From an uncultured Campylobacter sp. (GTDB lineage: Bacteria; Campylobacterota; Campylobacteria; Campylobacterales; Campylobacteraceae): a stretch of DNA of 14,280 nucleotides. The stretch is taken from contig NZ_CALIBB010000109.1 of the NCBI RefSeq assembly GCF_938045595.1, positions 1 through 14,280 of the forward strand, read 5' to 3'. This document shows, piece by piece, positions 5,703-12,015 of this stretch (position 1 is its first letter; every line of letters starts with the position of its first letter). A model generated the notes under the pieces. That model saw only the letters and a program-made list of their open reading frames with translations. It had not been told where the DNA came from and made no database searches. The translations under genes and the position numbers were made by a program.

Positions 5703-6471
5703 GGCTCGCCTCCTTTAAATCGCTCCCGTTTTTTAGACGCGCAAAAACGCGCGAAGTGGCTAAATTTAAGGCATTTGCGAACTTTACGATAATCGCTTTG
5801 ATTACTACAGGTCTTGCTTTTACGGCTTTAATCACGACAGAATTTTCGGCTGTAAAACTCGCGGCTTGCGTCCTATTTGCGGCGGCTGTTAGCGCAAGAC
5901 TCGAAGCAGCCTCGGAACTGCTTACGGAACCGGCAAATTTGATAAATTTTACGGCTCGCACGGTGCAAGAATTTTTAATTGCTGTATTTGCGGAAGCGGC
6001 AAGTAGATTTCGCGACGTAAAATTTGAGGCTCCGAGCGATCTCGGTGCGACGCTCGCGCAGTAAAACAGAGCCTGTGAAATTTTAAAAGGTAGGGTTTGC
6101 AAAATTTCAAAAAACGAAATTTTACGTGCTGGTATTTTAAGCTCATAAATCCATGGATATGAAATTTCGCGGCTCGAAGCTACTAAGAGCGGATTCCTAC
6201 CGAGCAAAATTCCACGCAGCAGAGCTTCGTTACTTAAAATTTTACTCGGCGGAATTTTGCTCCGTAAAGTTTTAACCAAACCCCGAGACGCAGACTGCGC
6301 GCGGGTGCAAAACAACAAAATTTCGCCCCGTAAAATTTTAGCCGCAAAATTCGCTGGAAATTTTACACCCAAAAGCAAAACGCGCGAAAATAAAATTTCA
6401 AAGCCCTGCCAAAGCGTAAATTTAAATTTATCCGCGGCGGCGCAAATTTTGCCCGAAAAAAGAGATCTCAC
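5692..6471 (-). CDS. Unrecognised low-complexity reading frame between nikK and nikM
   Basis: I do not recognise this 259-residue frame. For being expressed: it is uninterrupted for 780 bases, starts with GTG 12 bases after the nikK stop behind AGGGGAG at a good distance, and its stop overlaps the nikM start by 11 bases, so it fills the operon gap with nikM-like coupling. Against: the peptide is low complexity (Lys-Ile, Lys-Phe, Glu-Ile and Ala/Ser runs), has no signal peptide or recognisable domain, and its periodic Ile residues come from 15-base-spaced AAATTT words that also give pentapeptide-like frames on the other strand. It may be a real orphan protein, or spacer DNA whose open frame keeps ribosomes moving through the operon. 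Confidence 0.35.
   Translation of the reverse strand: MRSLFSGKICAAADKFKFTLWQGFEILFSRVLLLGVKFPANFAAKILRGEILLFCTRAQSASRGLVKTLRSKIPPSKILSNEALLRGILLGRNPLLVASSREISYPWIYELKIPARKISFFEILQTLPFKISQALFYCASVAPRSLGASNFTSRNLLAASANTAIKNSCTVRAVKFIKFAGSVSSSEAASSLALTAAANRTQAASFTAENSVVIKAVKARPVVIKAIIVKFANALNLATSRVFARLKNGSDLKEASRAH
5756..6341 (+). pseudogene. Broken pentapeptide-repeat-like sequence, antisense in the nik operon
   Basis: On the plus strand, three blocks read as five-residue repeats with Ala/Thr/Val/Ser two places before a central Phe/Leu, as in pentapeptide-repeat proteins. Block A (5756-6064, GTG start, 102 codons) has central residues at codons 10, 15, 20, 25, 30, 35, 40 and 45, fading towards the end with Phe at 85 and 90. 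Block B (6099-6275) is in another frame, with twelve consecutive pentads including AKF, SKL, AEL and AEF; stops fall at 6138 and 6273. Block C (to 6341) gives TKF and VKF, then a stop. The frame shifts and stops mean it cannot make one protein now. It is either a decayed gene or a DNA repeat that only looks like one. Confidence 0.45.
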
Positions 6472-6483
6472 CGAGCCGCTCCC

Positions 6484-7233
6484 CTATTTTTTCAGCTCGT
6501 CTGCCTTGATCCAAAGTACGGCTCCCAGCTCATTTACGGGCTGCTCGCTTCCTTTGGCGGCTTCCTCCTCGCTAAGAGCCGCAAAGCCCCACCAGCCGGC
6601 AACCGGCATCACGAAGCTAAACTCGCCCGCGCCGTTGGTTTTAACGACCTGCGTGACATGCGCCTCGCTAGGGGCTTTGTAGCCCTTATCGTTATATAGC
6701 TCGATCTCCACGTCCGCGCCCGGGACGGGCTTTCCATGTAGTAAAAAAACTCCGCTAAATATCTCGCCCGCATACAGCGCATAAGGCCGCACTAGCGGCA
6801 CGATCTCCGCCTCTAGCCCGAGCGGCTTATCCCAGCCTTCGCCCGCGCCGTAAGCATCGACGTAGGTTTTGGTGATATGGCGGATCATCTTGCGCTCAGC
6901 CGGCTCGGCATAGGGTTTGGGATCGAAATAAAACGCCAAAAGCGATGGCTTGTCAGCTTTAAATTCCGCCGTGAAATAGGAATTTTCGCCCTTTTTCTGC
7001 TCTTTTAAGCTACCTAGGAGCGATTTTTTCTCACCATCAATAAAAACGCCGAATTCTGCGGGCTTTTGTAGATTCATAGACTCCTGTAAAAACGGATGGG
7101 AGAATTCCAAATTTAGCTTTAAAGTAGCGTCTTTTTGATCCTCTACGACATTTTTATCCGTTGTAAAAACGCCAAAATGCGCGAACGCAAGGCTCGCCGC
7201 GAAAATTCCTAAAAAAGCAAATTTTGCCTTCAT
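6484..7233 (-). CDS. nikK: Periplasmic NikK/DUF4198-type nickel transport component
   Basis: 249 residues, DUF4198/CbiK-like (periplasmic component found with Co/Ni ECF transporters). The signal peptide runs to AFA at 16-18, so the mature protein would start with His19 (HFGVF), which could bind metal through its amino group and side chain. The body is beta-rich: an N-terminal domain with LNLEFSHPF and GVFIDGEKKSLL, then a conserved central part with YVDAYGAGEGWDKPLGLEAEIVPL. A C-terminal transthyretin-like domain follows, with GKPVPGADVEIELYNDKG and VVKTNGAGEFSFVMPVAGWWGFAAL. It heads the operon behind its own promoter, and AAAGG lies nine bases before the ATG. Nickel specificity and a role in delivering metal to NikM are inferred from family and context. 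Confidence 0.82.
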   Translation of the reverse strand: MKAKFAFLGIFAASLAFAHFGVFTTDKNVVEDQKDATLKLNLEFSHPFLQESMNLQKPAEFGVFIDGEKKSLLGSLKEQKKGENSYFTAEFKADKPSLLAFYFDPKPYAEPAERKMIRHITKTYVDAYGAGEGWDKPLGLEAEIVPLVRPYALYAGEIFSGVFLLHGKPVPGADVEIELYNDKGYKAPSEAHVTQVVKTNGAGEFSFVMPVAGWWGFAALSEEEAAKGSEQPVNELGAVLWIKADELKK

Positions 7234-7260
7234 GTAATACCTTTCATAATAAAATATTAC
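7234..7260. promoter_or_regulatory. Palindrome at the nikK start region, candidate metal-dependent operator
   Basis: Inverted repeat GTAATA (7234-7239), 15-base spacer, TATTAC (7255-7260). It lies directly before the nikK ATG, covers its ribosome binding site, and begins just downstream of the presumed -10 box, so a bound repressor would block initiation. Size and A/T-rich half-sites are reminiscent of NikR sites (GTATGA-N16-TCATAC in E. coli), but the half-sites differ and no regulator gene is in the window. Confidence 0.35.
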
Positions 7261-7263
7261 GGA

Positions 7264-7269
7264 ATTGTA
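7264..7269 (-). promoter_or_regulatory. Probable -10 box of the nik operon
   Basis: TACAAT on the minus strand, preceded by GTGA and a run of A residues (GATGAAAAAAAGTGA). It lies 30 bases ahead of the nikK ATG and immediately upstream of the palindrome at 7234-7260. It differs from TATAAT at one position. Confidence 0.4.
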
Positions 7270-7334
7270 TCACTTTTTTTCATCCGTATTGCTTAAATGT
7301 GGGTTTATTTTGAGTATTTAAAGCAAACTTTAGT

Positions 7335-7340
7335 TAAAAT
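7335..7340 (+). promoter_or_regulatory. Possible -10 box of serS
   Basis: TAAAAT 33 bases ahead of the serS ATG, behind an A/T-rich run. It is the best candidate in the 140-base divergent region shared with nikK. A ribosome binding site AGAGG follows at 7363-7367. Confidence 0.35.
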
Positions 7341-7373
7341 GTCGCAATTTAAATTACCAAAAAGAGGTAGAAA

Positions 7374-8624
7374 ATGATAAATTTAAAACTTATCGAGACG
7401 AATTTCGACGAATTTAATAAAAAACTCATCGCCAAAAAAGTCCCGCCGCAAACCCTGCAATCGCTACTGGATGCCTACAACGAACTAAAATCCAAAAAGA
7501 CGGAGTTAGAGAATCTTCAAGCCGTGCAAAATGCAAAGAGCAAGGAGCTCGGTCTCGCCGTGCGCGAGGGCAAGGACGTAGGCGCGCTAAAATCGCAGCT
7601 TGAGGAAAACAAGCAAAAGATCCAAAGCCTAAGCGAGCTCGTAAACGAGCGCGAGCAAAACTTAGAGGCGATCGCCGCGTGCGTGCCGAATATCATCGAC
7701 GACGACGTGCCGATCGGTGCGGACGAGAACGAAAACGTCTGTATCAAAAAGGTGCTTGATCCGCGCACGTTCGACTTCGCGCCCAAGCAGCACTTCGAGC
7801 TCGGCGAGGCGCTGGGATGGCTTGATTTCGAGCGCGGCGTCAAACTCAGCGGCAGCCGCTTCACCGCGATCCGAGGTCTTGGCGCAAAACTGAATATGGC
7901 TCTCATCAATTACATGATCGAATTTAACAACTCGCGCGGCTTCGAGCTCGTAAATATGCCGTTTTTGGTACGCGATCAGATCCTCTACGGCACGGGTCAG
8001 CTGCCTAAATTTAAAGACGACCTCTACCGCGTTGACGACGAGGAGCAAAACCTCTACCTCATCCCTACGAGCGAGGTTACAGCGACAAATCTCTTTAACG
8101 ATGAAATTTTACGCAGCGAGGAGCTACCGATCAAGCTCACCAGCTACAGCCACTGCTTTCGCAAGGAAGCGGGCTCAGCGGGGCGCGATACGCGCGGCAT
8201 GATCCGCCAGCACCAGTTCGAAAAGGTCGAGCTCGTCGCCATCACGCGCCCAGAGGATAGCGCAAAGATGCTTGAGGAGATGATTTCATGCGCGAGCGAT
8301 CTGTTAGCTAGCCTAGGCCTTCCGCATAGACACATGCTGCTTTGCAGCGGTGATCTTGGCTTTAGCGCCGCAAAGACCGTGGATTTGGAGGTTTGGCTGC
8401 CGGGGCAGAACCAATACAGAGAGATCAGCTCGATCAGCAACTGTCGCGATTTTCAGGCGCGCAGAGCCAAGATCCGCTTCAAAGACGGCAAGAAAAACAG
8501 CCTCGTTCACACGCTAAACGGCTCCTCGCTCGCGGTCGGCCGCACGCTGATTGCGGTAATGGAAAACTACCAGCGCAAAGACGGCAGCATCGAAATCCCG
8601 CGCGTTTTAGAAAAATATATGTAG
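7374..8624 (+). CDS. serS: Seryl-tRNA synthetase
   Basis: Cytoplasmic class II aminoacyl-tRNA synthetase charging tRNA-Ser (and tRNA-Sec if present) with serine. 416 residues, the normal family length. The N-terminal tRNA-binding arm is a charged antiparallel coiled coil at roughly 30-103 (NELKSKKTELENLQAVQNAK ... LSELVNEREQNLEAI). The catalytic core begins with the HFELGEALGWLDFE region. TSEVTATN binds the substrate, motif 2 is FRKEAGSAGRDTRGM from residue 262, and motif 3 is NGSSLAVGRTL from residue 382. No insertion. AGAGG seven bases before the ATG supports the start. It is read divergently from nikK; the stop is seven bases from the next small frame, so serS probably begins a serS-small frame-nadD/rsfS operon. 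Confidence 0.96.
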   Translation: MINLKLIETNFDEFNKKLIAKKVPPQTLQSLLDAYNELKSKKTELENLQAVQNAKSKELGLAVREGKDVGALKSQLEENKQKIQSLSELVNEREQNLEAIAACVPNIIDDDVPIGADENENVCIKKVLDPRTFDFAPKQHFELGEALGWLDFERGVKLSGSRFTAIRGLGAKLNMALINYMIEFNNSRGFELVNMPFLVRDQILYGTGQLPKFKDDLYRVDDEEQNLYLIPTSEVTATNLFNDEILRSEELPIKLTSYSHCFRKEAGSAGRDTRGMIRQHQFEKVELVAITRPEDSAKMLEEMISCASDLLASLGLPHRHMLLCSGDLGFSAAKTVDLEVWLPGQNQYREISSISNCRDFQARRAKIRFKDGKKNSLVHTLNGSSLAVGRTLIAVMENYQRKDGSIEIPRVLEKYM

Positions 8625-8631
8625 GCGGCCC

Positions 8632-8892
8632 GTGCGAAAGCCTTACAAAAACTCAAATTCTAACGCCCGCTTCGTAGCCACTGGATTTTGCGCTGCAAAA
8701 TTTAGAAAGCGCGGCGTTAAATTTTTCGTGCTGCAAAACACAGGATTTTTTGCAACAAAACTTAACGAAACGGAATTTTGCGGCGTAAAATTTCATAAAG
8801 CAAGATTGCGCCGCGCAAAATTTTATGCCGCGGAATTTACGGCGAAGGGCGAAAAATTTTGCGGTGCGGAGCGGTGCGGAGCGGGCGTGTGA
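8632..8892 (+). CDS. Small pentapeptide-repeat-like protein between serS and nadD
   Basis: 86 residues from a GTG seven bases after the serS stop. Phe/Leu (once Val) recur every fifth residue from 14 to 69: F14, F19, F24, V29, L34, F39, L44, F49, F54, L59, F64, F69. Ala, Thr or Val sits two residues earlier in most units (ARF, TGF, AKF, TKL, TEF, VKF, ARL, AKF, AEF). This is the A(N/D)LXX-type pattern of the right-handed beta-helix pentapeptide family, though Asp/Asn is replaced by Lys/Glu/Arg. The TGA stop overlaps the nadD GTG start by 4 bases, implying coupled translation. Against a real product: no clear Shine-Dalgarno, and the same 15-base phasing occurs in broken form elsewhere in the window. 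Function unknown. Confidence 0.5.
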   Translation: MRKPYKNSNSNARFVATGFCAAKFRKRGVKFFVLQNTGFFATKLNETEFCGVKFHKARLRRAKFYAAEFTAKGEKFCGAERCGAGV

Positions 8893-10508
8893 AGATCGCG
8901 CTTTTCGGCGGCAGTTTCGATCCGCCGCACGCAGGACACGACGCCGCGGTAAAGGCGATCTTATCAAGCCTAAAGCCCGATTTGCTAATCATAATGCCGT
9001 CATTTCTAAACCCGTTTAAAAAGAGCTTTTCGGTGCCGCCGCAGCTGCGGCTTAGATGGTGCCGCGCGCTGTGGAGCGACACCCCGCGCATAGAGGTAAG
9101 CGATTATGAAATTTCGCAAAATCGCCCGGTACCCACGATACAAAGCGTGAAATTTCTGCTCGAAAAATACGGCGGAAACGGCAAAATCGCGGCAGAGACG
9201 GCAGCCACGGCGAGCAAAACCCCGACAGCCGTAACGGATAGGGCTTTACCTGACGGCGCAAATATTGCGGGAGAAATTTGCACCGATGCTTATATTTCGA
9301 GCAGCGCGGGCGAAATTTTACCTGAGAAAATAGACGGAGCTTTGTCGTGCGATATAAGTAAAATTCTAAGCAGCGACGCCTGCACCGCCGTTAATACGGA
9401 TAGAGTAAGTATCTCTGCCAACGCAAAAAACGAAGCTTTGCAAGGCGGCGTAGCAGATGAAATTTCGACCTGCGGCGAAAACGAAACGGATGGAATTTCG
9501 CAAAGCACGGTAAGTGGAATTTCGGGCGGCTGCAAAAGTAATGCGGGCGGTGCAAACGACGCAAGCAAAATTTTAAGTGCAGATAAAATTTCAAGCGTCG
9601 TCGCAAGCAAAGTGTCCGACATCGTCATGAGGGAAATTTCAAACTCCGTCGGGGGCGAAATTTCGAGTACTAGCAAAATTCCGAGCGTTGTCCGGAACGA
9701 AATTTTAAGCGCGAATAAAATTTTAAGCGCAGACGCGAGCGAAATCACAAATGCAAGCGAAATTTCAAGCGACAATGCGAATTGTATGACCGACGCAGGC
9801 GGCGCAAATGACATGGATGACGCAAGCGATGCGAGCGACATAAATGATACGAACGACGCGCATAGCGCAGGCAACGCAGTAAATTGCATAGGTAGCGCAA
9901 GCAGTACGGATACAATATCAAAGCTCTACATCGTCGTGGGTGCCGACAACCTAGCAGAGCTTCATAAATGGCGCGATTTTGGCGAGTTGCAGAAATTAGC
10001 GGAGTTTGTAGTGCTTACGAGACCCGGCTACGAGATCCCGCGGCAGTGGGCGGCTCTAAGGCGCTTCGAGATTGCCGTAGATGCGAGCTCAAGCGGTTTT
10101 AGGCGAGATTTCAAAGGCGAAATCCCGCCCAAGATCGCAGCAGAGGTCATAAAATTTTATAAAAGGAAAGATATGCAAGATCCAAAGCAAAGGGCGGAGC
10201 GGATCGCCGAAATTTTAAACGAAAAGAAAGCCGAAGACGTCCAGATCATCGATATGGAGAGGCGCGAATATATCGCGAAATTCGTAGTTATCGCCACTAT
10301 GCTGACCGCCCGCCACGCAGCCTCGCTCATCGAGGAGCTAAAAAGCGTGCTCAAGCCGCTTGGGGAGGAGTTTTTGGCTATCGAAAGCGGCGATGAGTGG
10401 AGCGTCGTCGATCTCGGCGACATCATAGTCCATCTCATCAGCGAGACTTACCGCGCCAAATACAATATCGAGGACTTCCTCGACAAGCTCAAAAAAGAGC
10501 AATTTTAA
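8889..10508 (+). CDS. nadD: Nicotinate-nucleotide adenylyltransferase fused to ribosome silencing factor RsfS
   Basis: The GTG at 8889 is the chosen start: it follows GGAG by seven bases, overlaps the preceding stop, and gives MKIALFGGSFDPPHAGH, the canonical NadD start. NadD converts nicotinate mononucleotide and ATP to deamido-NAD. Its N-terminal part (1-95) ends in PVPTIQSVKFLLEKYG and resumes at about residue 346 with LYIVVGADNLAELHKW; the stretch between is a repetitive insertion. NadD ends near FYKRK. Without any stop codon the frame runs into MQDPKQRAERIAEILNEKK and a complete RsfS domain (about 111 residues, with GDEWSVVDLGDIIVHLISE). RsfS blocks ribosomal subunit joining by binding L14. 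In relatives these are two adjacent genes of about 180 and 110 codons. Whether a fused protein is made is open. Confidence 0.88.
   Translation: MKIALFGGSFDPPHAGHDAAVKAILSSLKPDLLIIMPSFLNPFKKSFSVPPQLRLRWCRALWSDTPRIEVSDYEISQNRPVPTIQSVKFLLEKYGGNGKIAAETAATASKTPTAVTDRALPDGANIAGEICTDAYISSSAGEILPEKIDGALSCDISKILSSDACTAVNTDRVSISANAKNEALQGGVADEISTCGENETDGISQSTVSGISGGCKSNAGGANDASKILSADKISSVVASKVSDIVMREISNSVGGEISSTSKIPSVVRNEILSANKILSADASEITNASEISSDNANCMTDAGGANDMDDASDASDINDTNDAHSAGNAVNCIGSASSTDTISKLYIVVGADNLAELHKWRDFGELQKLAEFVVLTRPGYEIPRQWAALRRFEIAVDASSSGFRRDFKGEIPPKIAAEVIKFYKRKDMQDPKQRAERIAEILNEKKAEDVQIIDMERREYIAKFVVIATMLTARHAASLIEELKSVLKPLGEEFLAIESGDEWSVVDLGDIIVHLISETYRAKYNIEDFLDKLKKEQF
9174..9920 (+). 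repeat. Large repetitive insertion within nadD
   Basis: About 249 codons split the NadD domain between LLEKYG and LYIVVGADNL. The peptide is rich in Ser, Ala, Asn, Asp, Glu, Ile and Gly. In the core (about 9546-9770) Ile-centred units (SKILSAD, DKISS, REISNS, GEISSTS, SKIPS, NEILSAN, NKILSAD, SEITNAS, SEISSD) recur with alternating steps of 8 and 6 residues, giving a 14-residue (42-base) period. The last third is Asp/Ala/Asn-rich (DDASDASDINDTND). All of the roughly 14 RAATTY words here are read in the same frame, as xxA ATT Yxx. Limits are from remembered family alignment. Confidence 0.8.
10173..10508 (+). CDS. rsfS: RsfS domain, probably also started internally
   Basis: The RsfS part of the long frame begins at an ATG (10173) preceded by AAAAGGAAAG at 10161-10170, a good ribosome binding site at usual distance. 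A free 111-residue RsfS, the normal size, could therefore be made in addition to, or instead of, the fusion. The domain spans AERIAEILNEKKAEDVQIID, KFVVIATMLTARHAASLIEEL and the conserved GDEWSVVDLGDIIVHL. This is an alternative reading of the same DNA, not a second copy. Confidence 0.55.
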   Translation: MQDPKQRAERIAEILNEKKAEDVQIIDMERREYIAKFVVIATMLTARHAASLIEELKSVLKPLGEEFLAIESGDEWSVVDLGDIIVHLISETYRAKYNIEDFLDKLKKEQF

Positions 10509-10517
10509 GGAGGGAGC

Positions 10518-11891
10518 GTGCCGAGACAGACATGGAGCAGCAAGCTCACATATATTTTAACCGTCGCAGGCGCCACGATCGGCTTTGGCTGCACGTGGAG
10601 GTTTCCGTATTTAGTCGGCGAAAATGGTGGTGGCGCCTATGTGCTCATATTTTGCATCGCGATGATCGTGCTTGGAATCCCGATGATCTTGGTAGAAAAT
10701 GTCATCGGACGCCGCGCGCTAAGAAACTGCGTCGATGCCTTCACGGCGCCTAAAAAGGATGGCTCGCGCATAAAGCCCGCATGGAAGATCGTAGGCATCA
10801 TGGGCGTAATCGGTGCGTTTGGAATTTTAGCCTACTATATGGTTCTCGGCGGCTGGGTGCTAACCTATATCGTAAACATCGTAAGCGGCAACTTCGACCT
10901 CTCCGCGCGGATCACAGACCCCGCATTTACGCAAAAATTCTACGCAGATCACATCGAAAATAGCCCGCTCGGCGTCGGAGCTTACACGCTCGTTTTCATA
11001 GCGATCAACTGGTACATTTTGAAAAACGGCATCATCGAGGGGATCGAAAAATTCGTAAAATTTCTAATGCCCGCGCTATTTTTATGCTTCATCGCCGTAA
11101 TTCTTACAAATTTAACGCTTGAGGGCGCAAAGGAAGGCGTGAAATTTTATCTCGGCGTCGATTTTGCCAAGATCACGCCCAAGCTTTTGATCGACGTTTT
11201 GGGTCAGGTCTTTTTCGCGCTCTCGCTCGGATTCGGCGTGATGATCACGCTGTCTAGCTTCCTCAACAAAGACGAGAAGCTGATGCAAACAGCCACCATC
11301 ACCGCAGTCGTAAACACGCTCATCGCCGTGCTTGCGGGCTTTATGATCTTCCCGTCGCTCTTTAGCGCGGGGCTTGAGCCGAGCAGCGGCTCGTCGTTAG
11401 TTTTTAAGAGCCTGCCGATCGCGTTTTCGCACATGCCGTTCGGTAACGCCGTCGCGGTGGTCTTTCTCTCGATTTTGCTCATCGCCGCGCTTACGACGTC
11501 GATCACGATCTATCAGGTCATCATAAATTTCGTCGAGGAGCGCTTCTCATTTTCAACGCTAAAGGCGGTAAATTTAACGCTCGGCGGCGTCTTCGTGCTC
11601 GGCAACCTACCCTGCATACTCTCAAGCAGCGTGCTTGCGGACGTTAAAATTCTAGGGCGCTCGGTTTTCGACGCCTTCGACTTCGTAAGCGCGAACGTAT
11701 TTTTCGTGCTAACGGCGCTTCTGTGCTGCATCTACGTGGGCTGGGTGCTAAAAAAGGATGCGATCTACGAGCTCACCAACGAAGGCGATCTAAGCGCGCG
11801 GCTCGCGGGAGTTTGGTTTTTGTATGTCAAATTTATCCTGCCGCTCATCATCGCGGTGATCTTCGGGTACGGGATTTTCGGCCAAATTTAA
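10518..11891 (+). CDS. SNF-family (NSS) sodium-dependent transporter
   Basis: Inner-membrane LeuT-fold symporter, 457 residues with about 11 hydrophobic segments, probably importing an amino acid or related solute with sodium. The TM1 signature is AGATIGFGCTWRFPYLVGEN followed by GGGAY, then GIPMILVENVIGRRAL. Other family blocks are FFALSLGFGVMITLSSFL (TM6-7) and LTTSITIYQVIINFVEERF (TM8). In LeuT the TM1 unwound segment reads GNAVGLGNFLRFP; here the two Asn positions are Ala and Cys, a possible change in a sodium site. The GTG start is nine bases after the nadD-rsfS stop, preceded by AAGGAGGG, so it may be transcribed with the upstream genes. The substrate cannot be told. Confidence 0.88.
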   Translation: MPRQTWSSKLTYILTVAGATIGFGCTWRFPYLVGENGGGAYVLIFCIAMIVLGIPMILVENVIGRRALRNCVDAFTAPKKDGSRIKPAWKIVGIMGVIGAFGILAYYMVLGGWVLTYIVNIVSGNFDLSARITDPAFTQKFYADHIENSPLGVGAYTLVFIAINWYILKNGIIEGIEKFVKFLMPALFLCFIAVILTNLTLEGAKEGVKFYLGVDFAKITPKLLIDVLGQVFFALSLGFGVMITLSSFLNKDEKLMQTATITAVVNTLIAVLAGFMIFPSLFSAGLEPSSGSSLVFKSLPIAFSHMPFGNAVAVVFLSILLIAALTTSITIYQVIINFVEERFSFSTLKAVNLTLGGVFVLGNLPCILSSSVLADVKILGRSVFDAFDFVSANVFFVLTALLCCIYVGWVLKKDAIYELTNEGDLSARLAGVWFLYVKFILPLIIAVIFGYGIFGQI

Positions 11892-11992
11892 AGCCGCAAG
11901 GGTTTTAAATTTTAAATTTGCCCGCGGTGGTGCGGCGGAATTTTAAAATTCCATTCGCTCTGTTACACACACTGCGGCATGAGTTTTTACGC

Positions 11993-12015
11993 GCTGCGGC
12001 ACACTGCGCCGCAGC
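11993..12015 (+). terminator. Hairpin that may end the transporter transcript
   Basis: Perfect 8-base stem GCTGCGGC/GCCGCAGC with a 7-base loop, about 100 bases after the transporter stop, followed by TATAATATAAATTT rather than a T run. Because the tail is A/T-rich but not a U tract, it may be a weak terminator or only a structured element before the promoter. Confidence 0.25.

Noticed and set aside
5314..5718. A 134-residue plus-strand frame opposite nikM
   Set aside because: It is an antisense shadow of a strongly conserved gene in G+C-rich codons, without a ribosome binding site.
8859..8888. NadD starting at the in-frame start codon near 8859
   Set aside because: It would add ten residues (MRCGAVRSGR) before the canonical KIALFGGSFDP start. 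The GTG at 8889 has GGAG at good spacing and overlaps the previous stop.
8653..8967. A 104-residue minus-strand frame with Lys-Phe repeats opposite the pentapeptide-like frame
   Set aside because: Because AAATTT is a palindrome, both strands show a five-residue period. Only the plus strand has the small residue two places before Phe/Leu and the stop-start overlap with nadD.
9546..9770. Possible CRISPR array in the regularly spaced repeats
   Set aside because: The units are short degenerate coding words with 18- and 24-base steps and no unique spacers of equal length. The frame is open throughout and no cas genes are present.
9290..9889. A 199-residue minus-strand frame opposite the nadD insertion
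   Set aside because: It is the mirror of the repetitive insertion, giving Leu/Ala/Ser repeats from the same words. The plus frame is anchored by NadD motifs on both sides, so this is a shadow.
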